A stretch of DNA of 5,402 bases from an uncultured Planctomycetaceae bacterium (GCA_903921945.1 CAIXSC010000224.1:1-5402); one strand, 5' to 3'. Counted from the first letter of the stretch, positions 1-5,402 are shown. Notes: generated from the letters alone by a model not told the origin. A program made the numbers and translations.

Positions 1-8
1 AATCAGCA

Positions 9-37
9 GCCGCTGGCGAAGTAACTCCGCCAGCGGC
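9..37. repeat. Perfect 10-bp inverted repeat; possible terminator or REP-like palindrome
   Basis: GCCGCTGGCG at 9-18 is the exact reverse complement of CGCCAGCGGC at 28-37, leaving a 9-nt loop. The structure lies 175 bases beyond the stop of the minus-strand phosphatase. Read on that strand, the hairpin is followed by TGCTGATT, which is only weakly T-rich, so a classical Rho-independent terminator is not certain. Read on the plus strand there is no T-run at all. A TAA at 22-24 sits in the loop and could be the stop of a plus-strand gene ending as NQQPLAK, but too little sequence is present to judge. A dispersed REP-like palindrome is the other explanation. Confidence 0.45.
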
Positions 38-211
38 CGGATGCACCTTGGCGCACCCAAGACCAGGATATCCTTCGTTGGGTTGCGTCCTCGCAGAGCC
101 CAACTCCGTTTGTCCTGCTTCCGGTAGCCTCCGCAGTCGCCGACCCACGGTCAGTGTACCTTTGGACACATTCCCCGTGGCGCCGACAATCCTGCGGCGA
201 CGACCGCACCC
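38..211. other. Gene-free stretch with several short inverted repeats
   Basis: I see no supported gene here. Open frames exist on both strands, but they lack a credible start and have weak third-position G/C bias. The stretch can fold: CTTGG 47-51 with CCAAG 57-61; GTTGGG 77-82 with CCCAAC 99-104, enclosing GCG/CGC around a TCCT loop; and CCACGG 145-150 with CCGTGG 175-180, enclosing GTGT 154-157 with ACAC 166-169. GTCGCCG 136-142 can close the last one by pairing with CGGCGAC 195-201. Some pairing is expected by chance in GC-rich DNA. It could be the 3' untranslated region of the phosphatase, a structured RNA, or nothing. Confidence 0.3.
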
Positions 212-877
212 TCAGTCCACGATTTCGCACTGGCGAGTAGCGCCTTCCCGATTCGCCTGCCAGAAATGACCCGTGTCGACATCCAGCGCGGTCAGCCAAC
301 CGCCGGCGAAGCACGCCGTGTCGATGCATTTCAGGTAGCCAAGGTCGAGAATATTACCAGTCCTTTGAGGCGTATGGCCGACCACGGCCGTTTTGCCGGA
401 TTGGTGGGGTAGGGGAATACCCATGGAGAGGTGTTGCCAGAGCAAGACCACATCCGATTGTTGGTCGAGCGGCAAGTGAGCCAGGTAATTGGCGTGAACA
501 AAAAGATGTGTGTCGGTCTCGAAAAAGCGTCGGCATCCCTTGAGGAAATCGACGTGCTCGACCGGCATTTCGCGCAAGGAACCGCCGTAGCTCGCGATCG
601 TTTGGCTGCCACCACAGTGGCTCACCCACATCGGGACCGGTCGCGGTTCGTTCAAGCTGTCAATCAACATCGACTCGTGGTTGCCCAGCAGCGTCACGAT
701 GTCGCAAAGATTGCGGATGGCCAACAGGATGTCGAGCACGCCACGCGAGTCCGGTCCGCGATCGACGTAGTCGCCGAGAAAGACCAAACGATCGGAGGGG
801 TCGGGACGCACCCGGTCCAACAGCGCTGACAACGCCAACGAGCAGCCGTGAATGTCTCCAATCGCAATCGTTCGCAT
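212..877 (-). CDS. Metallophosphoesterase, lambda-type serine/threonine protein phosphatase
   Basis: This 221-residue protein belongs to the PPP-type calcineurin-like metallophosphoesterases, which use two metal ions to hydrolyse phosphomonoesters. In bacteria these are mostly protein phosphatases or diadenosine-tetraphosphate-type hydrolases. The full signature is visible: GDIHG (residues 7-11, D8 and H10), GDYVDRG (35-41, D36), GNHE (65-68, N66 and H67), FVHAN (H128) and VGHTP (H168). All six expected metal ligands are therefore present. The length equals that of phage lambda phosphatase. No signal peptide or membrane segment is seen, so it is likely cytosolic. The ATG is secure because an in-frame TGA lies four codons upstream. 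No clear Shine-Dalgarno precedes it. It is divergent from the peptidase gene. The substrate cannot be told: a protein phosphatase is the best guess, with ApaH-like or PrpE-like nucleotide hydrolysis as the alternative. Confidence 0.93.
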   Translation of the reverse strand: MRTIAIGDIHGCSLALSALLDRVRPDPSDRLVFLGDYVDRGPDSRGVLDILLAIRNLCDIVTLLGNHESMLIDSLNEPRPVPMWVSHCGGSQTIASYGGSLREMPVEHVDFLKGCRRFFETDTHLFVHANYLAHLPLDQQSDVVLLWQHLSMGIPLPHQSGKTAVVGHTPQRTGNILDLGYLKCIDTACFAGGWLTALDVDTGHFWQANREGATRQCEIVD

Positions 878-979
878 GCGGAGCCGTCAAGCGTAGATGG
901 AACCAGAGAAGAGAGGGTGACCATGCCAGTTTGGGCCGAGGAAGGAACTCGCTGACGCGTTCAAAACGTTCGTCTCGCG

Positions 980-999
980 CCCCCCCCTCCCGCCTGCCC
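980..999 (-). other. G-rich run with G-quadruplex potential in phosphatase leader
   Basis: On the minus strand, which is the sense strand of the phosphatase, this reads GGG, a 5-nt gap, GGG, one A, then eight consecutive G. Splitting the G8 gives four G3 runs with loops of 5, 1 and 2 nt, which meets the usual quadruplex pattern. It lies just downstream of the candidate promoter and about 100 nt before the start codon, so it would be in the mRNA leader. The pattern is seen directly; folding and function are inference. Confidence 0.35.
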
Positions 1000-1027
1000 A
1001 AACCGACGCGACTCCAATCGCTTATCG

Positions 1028-1056
1028 AGCATAGGTCGGACATGGGTTTTCATCAA
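1028..1056 (-). promoter_or_regulatory. Candidate sigma70-like promoter for the phosphatase
   Basis: On the minus strand, TTGATG (1056-1051) is followed after exactly 17 nt by TATGCT (1033-1028). Each hexamer matches the consensus at four of six positions, including the important TTGA and the first, second and last bases of the -10 box. Transcription would start near 1020 and give a leader of about 140 nt that includes the G-rich run. Planctomycete promoters are poorly characterised, so this is a pattern match only. Confidence 0.35.
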
Positions 1057-1089
1057 GTTTACTGTTCGCATAGCCTATGTAGGTGGTTG

Positions 1090-1099
1090 GACAATTGTC
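1090..1099. promoter_or_regulatory. Palindrome GACAATTGTC, possible operator
   Basis: A perfect 10-bp palindrome lies between the divergent genes, 128 bases before the preferred peptidase start. It is AT-richer than its surroundings. A second inverted repeat, CATAG-C-CTATG, sits 10 bases away at 1069-1079. The pair could be a binding site for a dimeric regulator, but a palindrome this short is also expected by chance and no regulator gene is adjacent. Confidence 0.2.
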
Positions 1100-1162
1100 A
1101 ATGATATGGTGGTGCCGTGACACCCACCCGGCCCAGCCGGCGAAATTCCGTTGGCCTTCCGC

Positions 1163-1168
1163 TACCAT
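1163..1168 (+). promoter_or_regulatory. Weak candidate -10 element for the peptidase
   Basis: TACCAT, in the context GCTACCAT, matches four of six bases of the -10 consensus. It resembles GCTACGAT found before ftsH. No -35 box stands at the usual distance. If real, transcription would start near 1175, leaving a leader of about 40 nt before ATG 1218 and ruling out the upstream starts at 1083 and 1167. Confidence 0.18.
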
Positions 1169-1217
1169 GGCTCCTGATAGCATCTCGGCACCTCCTCACG
1201 CGTTTACGACTTTCCCG

Positions 1218-2486
1218 ATGACTGACGCTCCCTTGAACTTGGACCTTGCCGCCTGTCGGCGACGACAAACCCGCTTGCTCGAAGCTGTTGCCGACCAGCG
1301 GCTGGACCTGTTGTTGCTGCAGCTTCCCGAGCACGTCCAGTGGCTAACAGGTCCACGGACGGCTTGGTACTTCCAGCCGGCTGTGGCGCTTAGCGCTGAG
1401 GGGCGAGCGACGCTCTGCGCGCCGGTGAAGTGGAAGGGGGAGGCGGCGGCGGACGAGATTGTTCGCTACGAAGCCCAGTGGCACTCGACGCTCCGCAATG
1501 ACCAGCGGGCCGCGTCGACCGCCGCTCTGTTCGCTGCGTTGTCCACCACCTCGGCCGCACTCCCAAACGCGATTCCAGACGCAATCCCAAACGCCGAATG
1601 GACCGCTGCTTCGTCATCGACTGCCCCATCGACCGCCCCGTCGACCGCCCCGTCGACAACCGAATCCGGAGCATGCGTTTCGTCGTCCGTGGGCGGGCGA
1701 GGCGGTCGGCGGCGGATCGGTGTTGAGTTTTCCTGTGCGACTCGGCATTGGGCCTTGCCTGCGGATGTCGAACTTGTGGATATCGAGCCGACGTTGTATC
1801 GCCTCAGACGGCGGAAGGACCCCGATGAACTGGCGATGTTGCGGCACGCGATCGCGGCATCGGGCGCGATGTACGAGCGGGCACGAGCCATGATTCGTCC
1901 GGGCGTGACGGAACTGGAGGTATTCAGCGAACTGCAGGCGGCGGCGGTGGCGTCACTGGGAGAGCCGACCACAGCGACCGGCAACGATTATCAGTGCGGG
2001 GCTCGGGGCGGACCGCCGCGTGCTGGTCGTCGCGCCGAGGCGGGCGAGTTGTACATCCTCGATTTGGGCCCCGCGTATCGCGGTTACTTCGCCGACAATT
2101 GCCGCACCCTGGCCGTTTCCGAACCCGACGAACGGCAATTGGAAGCGTGGCGGTGGCTGGTAGGCGCGTTGGAATTGGTCGAGCAGACCGTGAAGCCGGG
2201 GGTGAGCGCTCGCGAACTGTTCCACTCGGTCCAACGGTTGCTGGATCAAGCGCCGGTCGGGGTGTTCAACCACCATTTGGGCCATGGGATCGGGCTGTTT
2301 CCACACGAGTCGCCGCATCTCAATCCGCATTGGGACGACCGCTTCGAACCGGGGGACGTGTTCACGGCCGAGCCGGGGCTGTACGCGCCCGAACTGCGGG
2401 CCGGCATCCGCCTGGAAAATGACTATTTGGTCACCGAAGACGGCGTTGAGCGGCTCTCCAACTTCCCGCTCGATTTGCGGCTTTAG
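1218..2486 (+). CDS. M24 family metallopeptidase (Xaa-Pro aminopeptidase/prolidase type)
   Basis: The 422-residue protein has an N-terminal creatinase-like domain (about 10-110) and a pita-bread catalytic domain (about 193-422). This family uses two metal ions to cleave N-terminal Xaa-Pro bonds or dipeptides. All five ligands are visible: D282 (LDLG), D293 (FADNCRT), H356 (GHGIG), E385 (TAEPGLY) and E400 (GIRLEN). H363 is the likely second active-site histidine. There is no signal peptide, so it should be cytosolic. I chose ATG 1218 because family-like sequence begins about there; the frame is open to GTG 1083 and ATG 1167, but those residues look non-family. No start has a good Shine-Dalgarno. 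The domains are joined by an unusual low-complexity linker (about 115-163) built on 12-bp DNA repeats. Exact specificity (PepP, PepQ or another) cannot be assigned. Confidence 0.92.
   Translation: MTDAPLNLDLAACRRRQTRLLEAVADQRLDLLLLQLPEHVQWLTGPRTAWYFQPAVALSAEGRATLCAPVKWKGEAAADEIVRYEAQWHSTLRNDQRAASTAALFAALSTTSAALPNAIPDAIPNAEWTAASSSTAPSTAPSTAPSTTESGACVSSSVGGRGGRRRIGVEFSCATRHWALPADVELVDIEPTLYRLRRRKDPDELAMLRHAIAASGAMYERARAMIRPGVTELEVFSELQAAAVASLGEPTTATGNDYQCGARGGPPRAGRRAEAGELYILDLGPAYRGYFADNCRTLAVSEPDERQLEAWRWLVGALELVEQTVKPGVSARELFHSVQRLLDQAPVGVFNHHLGHGIGLFPHESPHLNPHWDDRFEPGDVFTAEPGLYAPELRAGIRLENDYLVTEDGVERLSNFPLDLRL
1563..1598 (+). repeat. Three degenerate 12-bp coding repeats (PNAI/PDAI/PNAE)
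   Basis: CCAAACGCGATT (1563-1574), CCAGACGCAATC (1575-1586) and CCAAACGCCGAA (1587-1598) form an in-frame tandem repeat inside the peptidase gene. They encode PNAI, PDAI and PNAE at residues 116-127. The copies have diverged mainly at third codon positions, while the encoded Pro-x-Ala pattern is kept. They lie in the linker between the two domains. Confidence 0.75.
1617..1661 (+). repeat. 12-bp tandem repeat encoding STAP x3, plus a partial unit
   Basis: TCGACTGCCCCA (1617-1628) is followed by two identical copies of TCGACCGCCCCG (1629-1640 and 1641-1652) and a decaying partial unit, TCGACAACC. The period is four codons, so copy-number changes keep the reading frame. The product is Ser-Thr-Ala-Pro three times at residues 134-145 of the peptidase. 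Two identical adjacent units suggest recent slippage. This is a second repeat with the same period as the one 18 bases upstream. Confidence 0.85.
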
Positions 2487-2513
2487 CCACTGAGTCTCCG
2501 GCCTTGCCTCGGT

Positions 2514-2533
2514 GCGCGGGGCGGCGCGGGGCG
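2514..2533 (+). repeat. Perfect 10-bp tandem duplication between peptidase and ftsH
   Basis: GCGCGGGGCG occurs twice without a gap, 27 bases after the peptidase stop. The flanking sequence is very GC-rich. There is no T-run or obvious terminator hairpin, so whether transcription continues from the peptidase into ftsH cannot be read from this gap. Confidence 0.6.
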
Positions 2534-2608
2534 CCAGCGTGGTCCGGCGATCCCCATGGAGGCCGTAGGGCTGGTTGCGGGGCACTGCTGAAAGTTGCCA
2601 ACTTGGGC

Positions 2609-2614
2609 TACGAT
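2609..2614 (+). promoter_or_regulatory. Candidate -10 element for ftsH
   Basis: TACGAT, in the context GGGCTACGATACG, matches four of six bases of the -10 consensus. It stands 49 bases before the preferred ftsH start. No convincing -35 hexamer lies 16-18 nt upstream. If it is used, transcription begins near 2621, which would exclude the TTG at 2595 as a start codon. Confidence 0.25.
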
Positions 2615-2657
2615 ACGAGGGAAGTTCCCGCGTCTCCGTTCGCGAAAGATGCTCCCC

Positions 2658-4622
2658 ATGGCCAACGCTCCCGAGAACCGTCCGCCCAACTCGCCGGATT
2701 CGTCGCCGAACCGGCCGCCACGCGCGGCAGGCTTCAATCTAGGGTTGATGATCCTGCTCTCCCTGGGACTGATGCTGCTGCTCTACTTCGCTCAATCCGA
2801 AGGGTCGCGGTCCGAGATTCCGTTTCCGGTGTTCGAAAAGCAGTTGAAGCTGGAAGCGTCCAACATTTTGCGGCTGGATGTGGGCGACACCCAGGCGATC
2901 GGCGTCTTTCGCGAACCGCCCGAGGTCGAGGATGAATTCGATGAATCCGGCAAGCTGATCTCGAATGTCGACAAAGCGAAAAACGAGCGGCGCCGGTACA
3001 ACAAAAAGTTCTACGTCAACTTGCCGCGCAACGACACTTCCCGCGACAAGTTGCTCGTCCTGCTTCGCGAATCCAAGGTTGACTATCGCTTGGAGTCGCC
3101 GGGCAGCAACGCGTTGGAGATTTTCTGGCTGTTGGCGATCGGGTTGTCGCTGGCGATGTTCGTCTTTTTCTGGATGCAAATTCGCCGGACGCGCGACCAG
3201 ATGATGGGTGGCGGTTTTCTCACCGGCTTCAGCAAAAGTCCGGCCAAACGCTACGAAGCGGTGAAGCAACCGGTCACCTTCAAAGATGTCGCGGGACTGG
3301 AAGGTGTGAAAGCCGATCTCATGGAAATCGTGGACTTCCTGAAGAGTCCGCAAAAGTTCCAGAAACTGGGCGGCCACATTCCGAAAGGCGTCTTGCTCAA
3401 CGGTCCTCCGGGCACCGGCAAAACGCTGCTCGCCCGAGCCGTGGCCGGCGAGGCTGGAGTGCCGTTCTATTCGGTGAACGGCTCCGAATTCATCCAAATG
3501 TTCGTGGGGGTCGGGGCGAGCCGGGTTCGGGACCTGTTCAAAGGGGCCCGGGAAAACTCGCCGTGCATCGTCTTCATTGATGAAATCGACGCGGTCGGCC
3601 GCCAACGCGGCGCCGGGCTTGGCGGCGGCCATGATGAACGCGAACAGACGCTCAATCAGATCCTGGGCGAGATGGACGGGTTCAGCCAAACTGAAGCGGT
3701 CATCGTGCTCGCCGCGACCAACCGGCCCGATGTGCTCGATCCGGCCTTGCTGCGGCCCGGACGGTTCGACCGTCACATCACGGTCGGCCGCCCGACGCTC
3801 AAAGGGCGCATCGAGATTTTCAAGGTGCACGTTCGCGACGTTCCGCTGGCCGACGATGTCGACCTCGAGCGGTTGGCCGCCGCCACCATTGGCCTCACGG
3901 GAGCCGACATTCGCAACATCGTGAACGAAGCCGCGTTATGGGCCGCTCGACAAAACAAAACACGTGTCGATCGCGCGGACTTCGACACGGCTCGCGACAA
4001 AGTCCTGATGGGGGCGAAACGCGAGGAAGTGCTTCAGCCGAAGGAAAAGGAAAAGACGGCCTACCACGAAGCGGGCCACACGCTGGCGGCTTGGTTCAGT
4101 CCCGGGGCCCACCGCGTCCATAAAGTCACGATCATCCCCCGCGGCCGATCGCTTGGCGCAACCCACACGATGCCCAGCGAAGAGCGGCTCAACATGTCCG
4201 AACGCGAACTCCGCGACCAGTTGATCGTGATGCTGGGCGGACGCGCCGCCGAGCAACTCGTCTATCAGGAAACCACGGTCGGAGCCGAAAACGACCTCGA
4301 ACGCGCCACCAGCTTGGCTCGGCACATGGTCACTCACTGGGGCATGAGCGAACGGCTGGGGCCTGTAAGCTACAAGATGTCGGATGAAGATCCGTTCCTT
4401 GGCCGGGAACTCCATCGCCAACGCGCGTTCAGCGAAAACACCATGGAGTTGATCGACGAAGAAGTGACAAAACTGCTACGCGCCGCCGACCAACAGGCGC
4501 TCGAACTGCTCACCCAACGCCGCGAACTGCTCGAATCGCTCACTCGGGCCCTCGTGCGCGATGAGGAACTGGATGAACGCGCGATCGCCGCGATCCTCGG
4601 GCCGTCCGCGCAAGACGCGTAG
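2658..4622 (+). CDS. ftsH: ATP-dependent zinc metalloprotease FtsH
   Basis: FtsH is a hexameric inner-membrane AAA+ protease that extracts and degrades misfolded membrane proteins and short-lived regulators. Numbered from ATG 2658 (654 residues; E. coli FtsH is about 644), the order is: proline-rich cytosolic tail, first membrane helix about 25-45, periplasmic part about 46-150 with an acidic stretch, second helix about 152-172, then AAA+ and peptidase domains. Visible motifs are Walker A GPPGTGKT (249-256), pore FVG (282-284), Walker B IVFIDE (304-309), sensor N355, arginine fingers R369 and R372, zinc site HEAGH (470-474, catalytic E471) and third ligand D546. All are intact. ATG 2658 has GAAAG 9 nt upstream; ATG 2649 is equally possible, and the frame is open to TTG 2595. 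It lies 171 bases after the peptidase and 75 before the ceramidase-like gene. Confidence 0.97.
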   Translation: MANAPENRPPNSPDSSPNRPPRAAGFNLGLMILLSLGLMLLLYFAQSEGSRSEIPFPVFEKQLKLEASNILRLDVGDTQAIGVFREPPEVEDEFDESGKLISNVDKAKNERRRYNKKFYVNLPRNDTSRDKLLVLLRESKVDYRLESPGSNALEIFWLLAIGLSLAMFVFFWMQIRRTRDQMMGGGFLTGFSKSPAKRYEAVKQPVTFKDVAGLEGVKADLMEIVDFLKSPQKFQKLGGHIPKGVLLNGPPGTGKTLLARAVAGEAGVPFYSVNGSEFIQMFVGVGASRVRDLFKGARENSPCIVFIDEIDAVGRQRGAGLGGGHDEREQTLNQILGEMDGFSQTEAVIVLAATNRPDVLDPALLRPGRFDRHITVGRPTLKGRIEIFKVHVRDVPLADDVDLERLAAATIGLTGADIRNIVNEAALWAARQNKTRVDRADFDTARDKVLMGAKREEVLQPKEKEKTAYHEAGHTLAAWFSPGAHRVHKVTIIPRGRSLGATHTMPSEERLNMSERELRDQLIVMLGGRAAEQLVYQETTVGAENDLERATSLARHMVTHWGMSERLGPVSYKMSDEDPFLGRELHRQRAFSENTMELIDEEVTKLLRAADQQALELLTQRRELLESLTRALVRDEELDERAIAAILGPSAQDA

Positions 4623-4643
4623 TGGCTTGTCCGCCACGATACG
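4618..4643 (+). terminator. Bulged hairpin overlapping the ftsH stop; possible attenuator
   Basis: CGTA (4618-4621) with TACG (4640-4643), and GTGGC (4622-4626) with GCCAC (4633-4637), can form nine base pairs with a 2-nt GA bulge and a 6-nt loop. The stem includes the ftsH stop codon. No T-run follows, so it is not a standard intrinsic terminator. It could protect the ftsH mRNA end or reduce read-through into the next gene. Confidence 0.25.
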
Positions 4644-4682
4644 CCATGGGGCCGTGTCGCATACGCTTCACCCGCACTTCTT

Positions 4683-4687
4683 GGAGG
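4683..4687 (+). promoter_or_regulatory. Shine-Dalgarno GGAGG that fixes the ceramidase-like start
   Basis: GGAGG ends 10 nt before ATG 4698. It is the clearest ribosome-binding site in the window; the other three genes have weak ones or none. No other ATG, GTG or TTG occurs in this frame between the ftsH stop and 4698, so the start call is well supported. Confidence 0.7.
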
Positions 4688-4697
4688 CAACTCGTCC

Positions 4698-5402
4698 ATG
4701 CATGGTTGGAATCGACGGCAGTTGGTTACGAGTCTTGGGGCGGGCGTGGCGGCGTTGGTGGCGGAACGTGGCCTCCTCGGTCGCGCTGGCAGCGCGGCGG
4801 TGACAGCCGCCGAGCCTCTGGCGGCGGACGCGACGGCCGCCGGCCCTTTGCGGATCGCGCCATTTCGATTCGATGTCACTCCGCCGCTCGGGCATGGCTG
4901 TTGTGGTGGCTGGATCAAACCGGTCTCGGCGGTGGACGATGCGGCCGAAGCGATTGGTTTCGTCCTGATGGGTGGCGGGCAGCGACCGGTCGTCGTCTGT
5001 GCGGTGGATTGGACGGGGATCTTGAACCGCAGCCACTTGGCATGGCGCGAGTCGCTGGCGCAAGCGGCCGGCACGACGCCGGACCGAGTAGCGGTGCAGT
5101 GTGTGCATCAGCACAACGCGCCGTTCGCATGTTTGGAAACTCAGGCCCTGATCGCGGCGCAAGGCGATTTGCCGGCGACCGTGGATACCGCTTTTTTCGA
5201 GGCCTGTTTGCAGCGAGGCCGGGAGGCGGTGCGCAAGGCGCTCGACGCGGCTCGTCCCGTCACCCACATAGCGCGGGGGCAAGCCGAAGTCCGCGAGGTG
5301 GCTTCGAATCGACGCTTTGTCGGAGCCACTGGGAAGATCGAGTTTTGGCGGGGAAGCTCGACCCGTGACCCGAAATTGCAGCAGTTGCCTGAAGGCCAAA
5401 TC
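4698..5402 (+). CDS. Neutral/alkaline ceramidase-like exported protein (3' end outside window)
   Basis: The first 235 codons are open to the right edge with no stop. Neutral ceramidases are exported zinc amidases that split ceramide into sphingoid base and fatty acid. The N-terminus has RR (residues 6-7) before a hydrophobic stretch (about 9-21) and an Ala-rich segment, resembling a twin-arginine (Tat) signal. The mature part opens with the family-like FDVTPPLGHG (58-67). CVHQHNAP (135-142) corresponds to the conserved HxH zinc-site region (H137, H139), and VASNRR (201-206) resembles the family's conserved asparagine-arginine segment. The remaining zinc ligands of the family (a second histidine region, Glu, Tyr) would lie mostly beyond the window, so activity cannot be confirmed. 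The gene follows ftsH by 75 bases in the same frame and direction. A planctomycete-specific subfamily with another amide substrate is possible. Confidence 0.8.
   Translation, partial: MHGWNRRQLVTSLGAGVAALVAERGLLGRAGSAAVTAAEPLAADATAAGPLRIAPFRFDVTPPLGHGCCGGWIKPVSAVDDAAEAIGFVLMGGGQRPVVVCAVDWTGILNRSHLAWRESLAQAAGTTPDRVAVQCVHQHNAPFACLETQALIAAQGDLPATVDTAFFEACLQRGREAVRKALDAARPVTHIARGQAEVREVASNRRFVGATGKIEFWRGSSTRDPKLQQLPEGQI

Larger units (their letters stand above)
878..1217. other. Divergent intergenic region between phosphatase and peptidase
   Basis: This 340-base region separates the divergent starts and holds no gene I can support. It contains a candidate minus-strand promoter (1028-1056), a C-rich run at 980-999 that is G-rich on the phosphatase-sense strand, a short inverted repeat CATAG-C-CTATG at 1069-1079, and the perfect palindrome GACAATTGTC at 1090-1099. 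A ten-codon frame starting at ATG 923 has a purine-rich stretch before it but no other support. The peptidase frame is open back to GTG 1083, but that part does not look like protein sequence of the family. Confidence 0.55.

Noticed and set aside
1..155. Possible minus-strand small protein starting at GTG 169 and leaving the window at the left edge
   Set aside because: A GGGGA precedes the GTG but only 2 nt away, third-position G/C content is close to half, well below the neighbours, and no family is recognised.
3..329. Minus-strand open frame of 108 codons crossing the phosphatase 3' end
   Set aside because: Most of it overlaps the phosphatase in another frame, its composition is Arg/Ser/Gly-rich, and it shows no motif or ribosome-binding site.
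923..955. Ten-codon plus-strand frame with a purine-rich stretch upstream
   Set aside because: It has no neighbour that it could regulate as a leader peptide, no repeated regulatory codons, and such short frames are common by chance.
1953..2585. Minus-strand open frame of 210 codons opposite the M24 catalytic domain
   Set aside because: It overlaps the metal-binding motifs of the peptidase in antisense and has no family features of its own.
2739..3830. Long minus-strand open frame of 363 codons opposite ftsH
   Set aside because: It lies wholly antisense to a strongly conserved gene, has no recognisable motifs, and is explained by the strong third-position G/C bias of ftsH, which removes stops on the opposite strand.
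4622..5368. Plus-strand open frame of 248 codons after ftsH
   Set aside because: It is out of frame with the ceramidase-like gene that begins at 4698, is rich in Arg, Gly and Ser as expected of a shifted frame, and its start lacks the Shine-Dalgarno sequence that serves the true gene.
4668..5399. Minus-strand open frame of 243 codons at the right end
   Set aside because: It is antisense to the ceramidase-like gene, which has clear family motifs, and its own translation shows none.
1..5402. CRISPR array, insertion sequence, tRNA or rRNA gene, phage or defence genes
   Set aside because: I searched for spaced direct repeats, transposase motifs, terminal inverted repeats and RNA-gene signatures and saw none; the only repeats are the short tandem ones listed.

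Overview
The window is GC-rich, with strong G/C preference at third codon positions in the real genes. It looks like an ordinary chromosomal segment from a member of the Planctomycetota. This is inferred from the gene types: a lambda-type phosphatase, an M24 peptidase, an FtsH with a long acidic periplasmic part, and a secreted neutral-ceramidase-like protein of a kind I associate with planctomycetes. No ribosomal RNA or other decisive marker is present, so the phylum is a guess.

Layout. Positions 1-211 hold no gene I can support, but contain several inverted repeats, including a perfect 10-bp hairpin at 9-37. A complete metallophosphoesterase of the PPP/lambda-phosphatase type lies on the minus strand (212-877). 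A 340-base divergent intergenic region follows (878-1217), with a plausible sigma70-like promoter for the phosphatase, a G-rich run on the phosphatase-sense strand, and two short palindromes. The plus strand then carries three genes in a row: an M24 (Xaa-Pro-type) metallopeptidase (1218-2486), the AAA+ membrane protease FtsH (2658-4622), and the 5' part of a neutral/alkaline-ceramidase-like exported enzyme (4698 to beyond the right edge). The ceramidase-like reading frame has no stop in the window. Its start is supported by a good Shine-Dalgarno sequence and an N-terminal twin-arginine-like signal.

How they may work together. FtsH degrades membrane and short-lived cytoplasmic proteins to peptides, and a cytosolic M24 peptidase could trim such products. 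The shared direction is compatible with a loose proteolysis cluster, but the 171-base gap and a candidate promoter before ftsH argue against a tight operon. The phosphatase is transcribed separately. The ceramidase-like protein is probably exported and may act on amide-linked lipids; its link to the others is only positional.

I did not find a convincing new biological system. The points most worth a second look are the two 12-bp coding minisatellites in the peptidase, the fold-prone segment at the left end, the G-rich phosphatase leader, and the divergent ceramidase-like enzyme.
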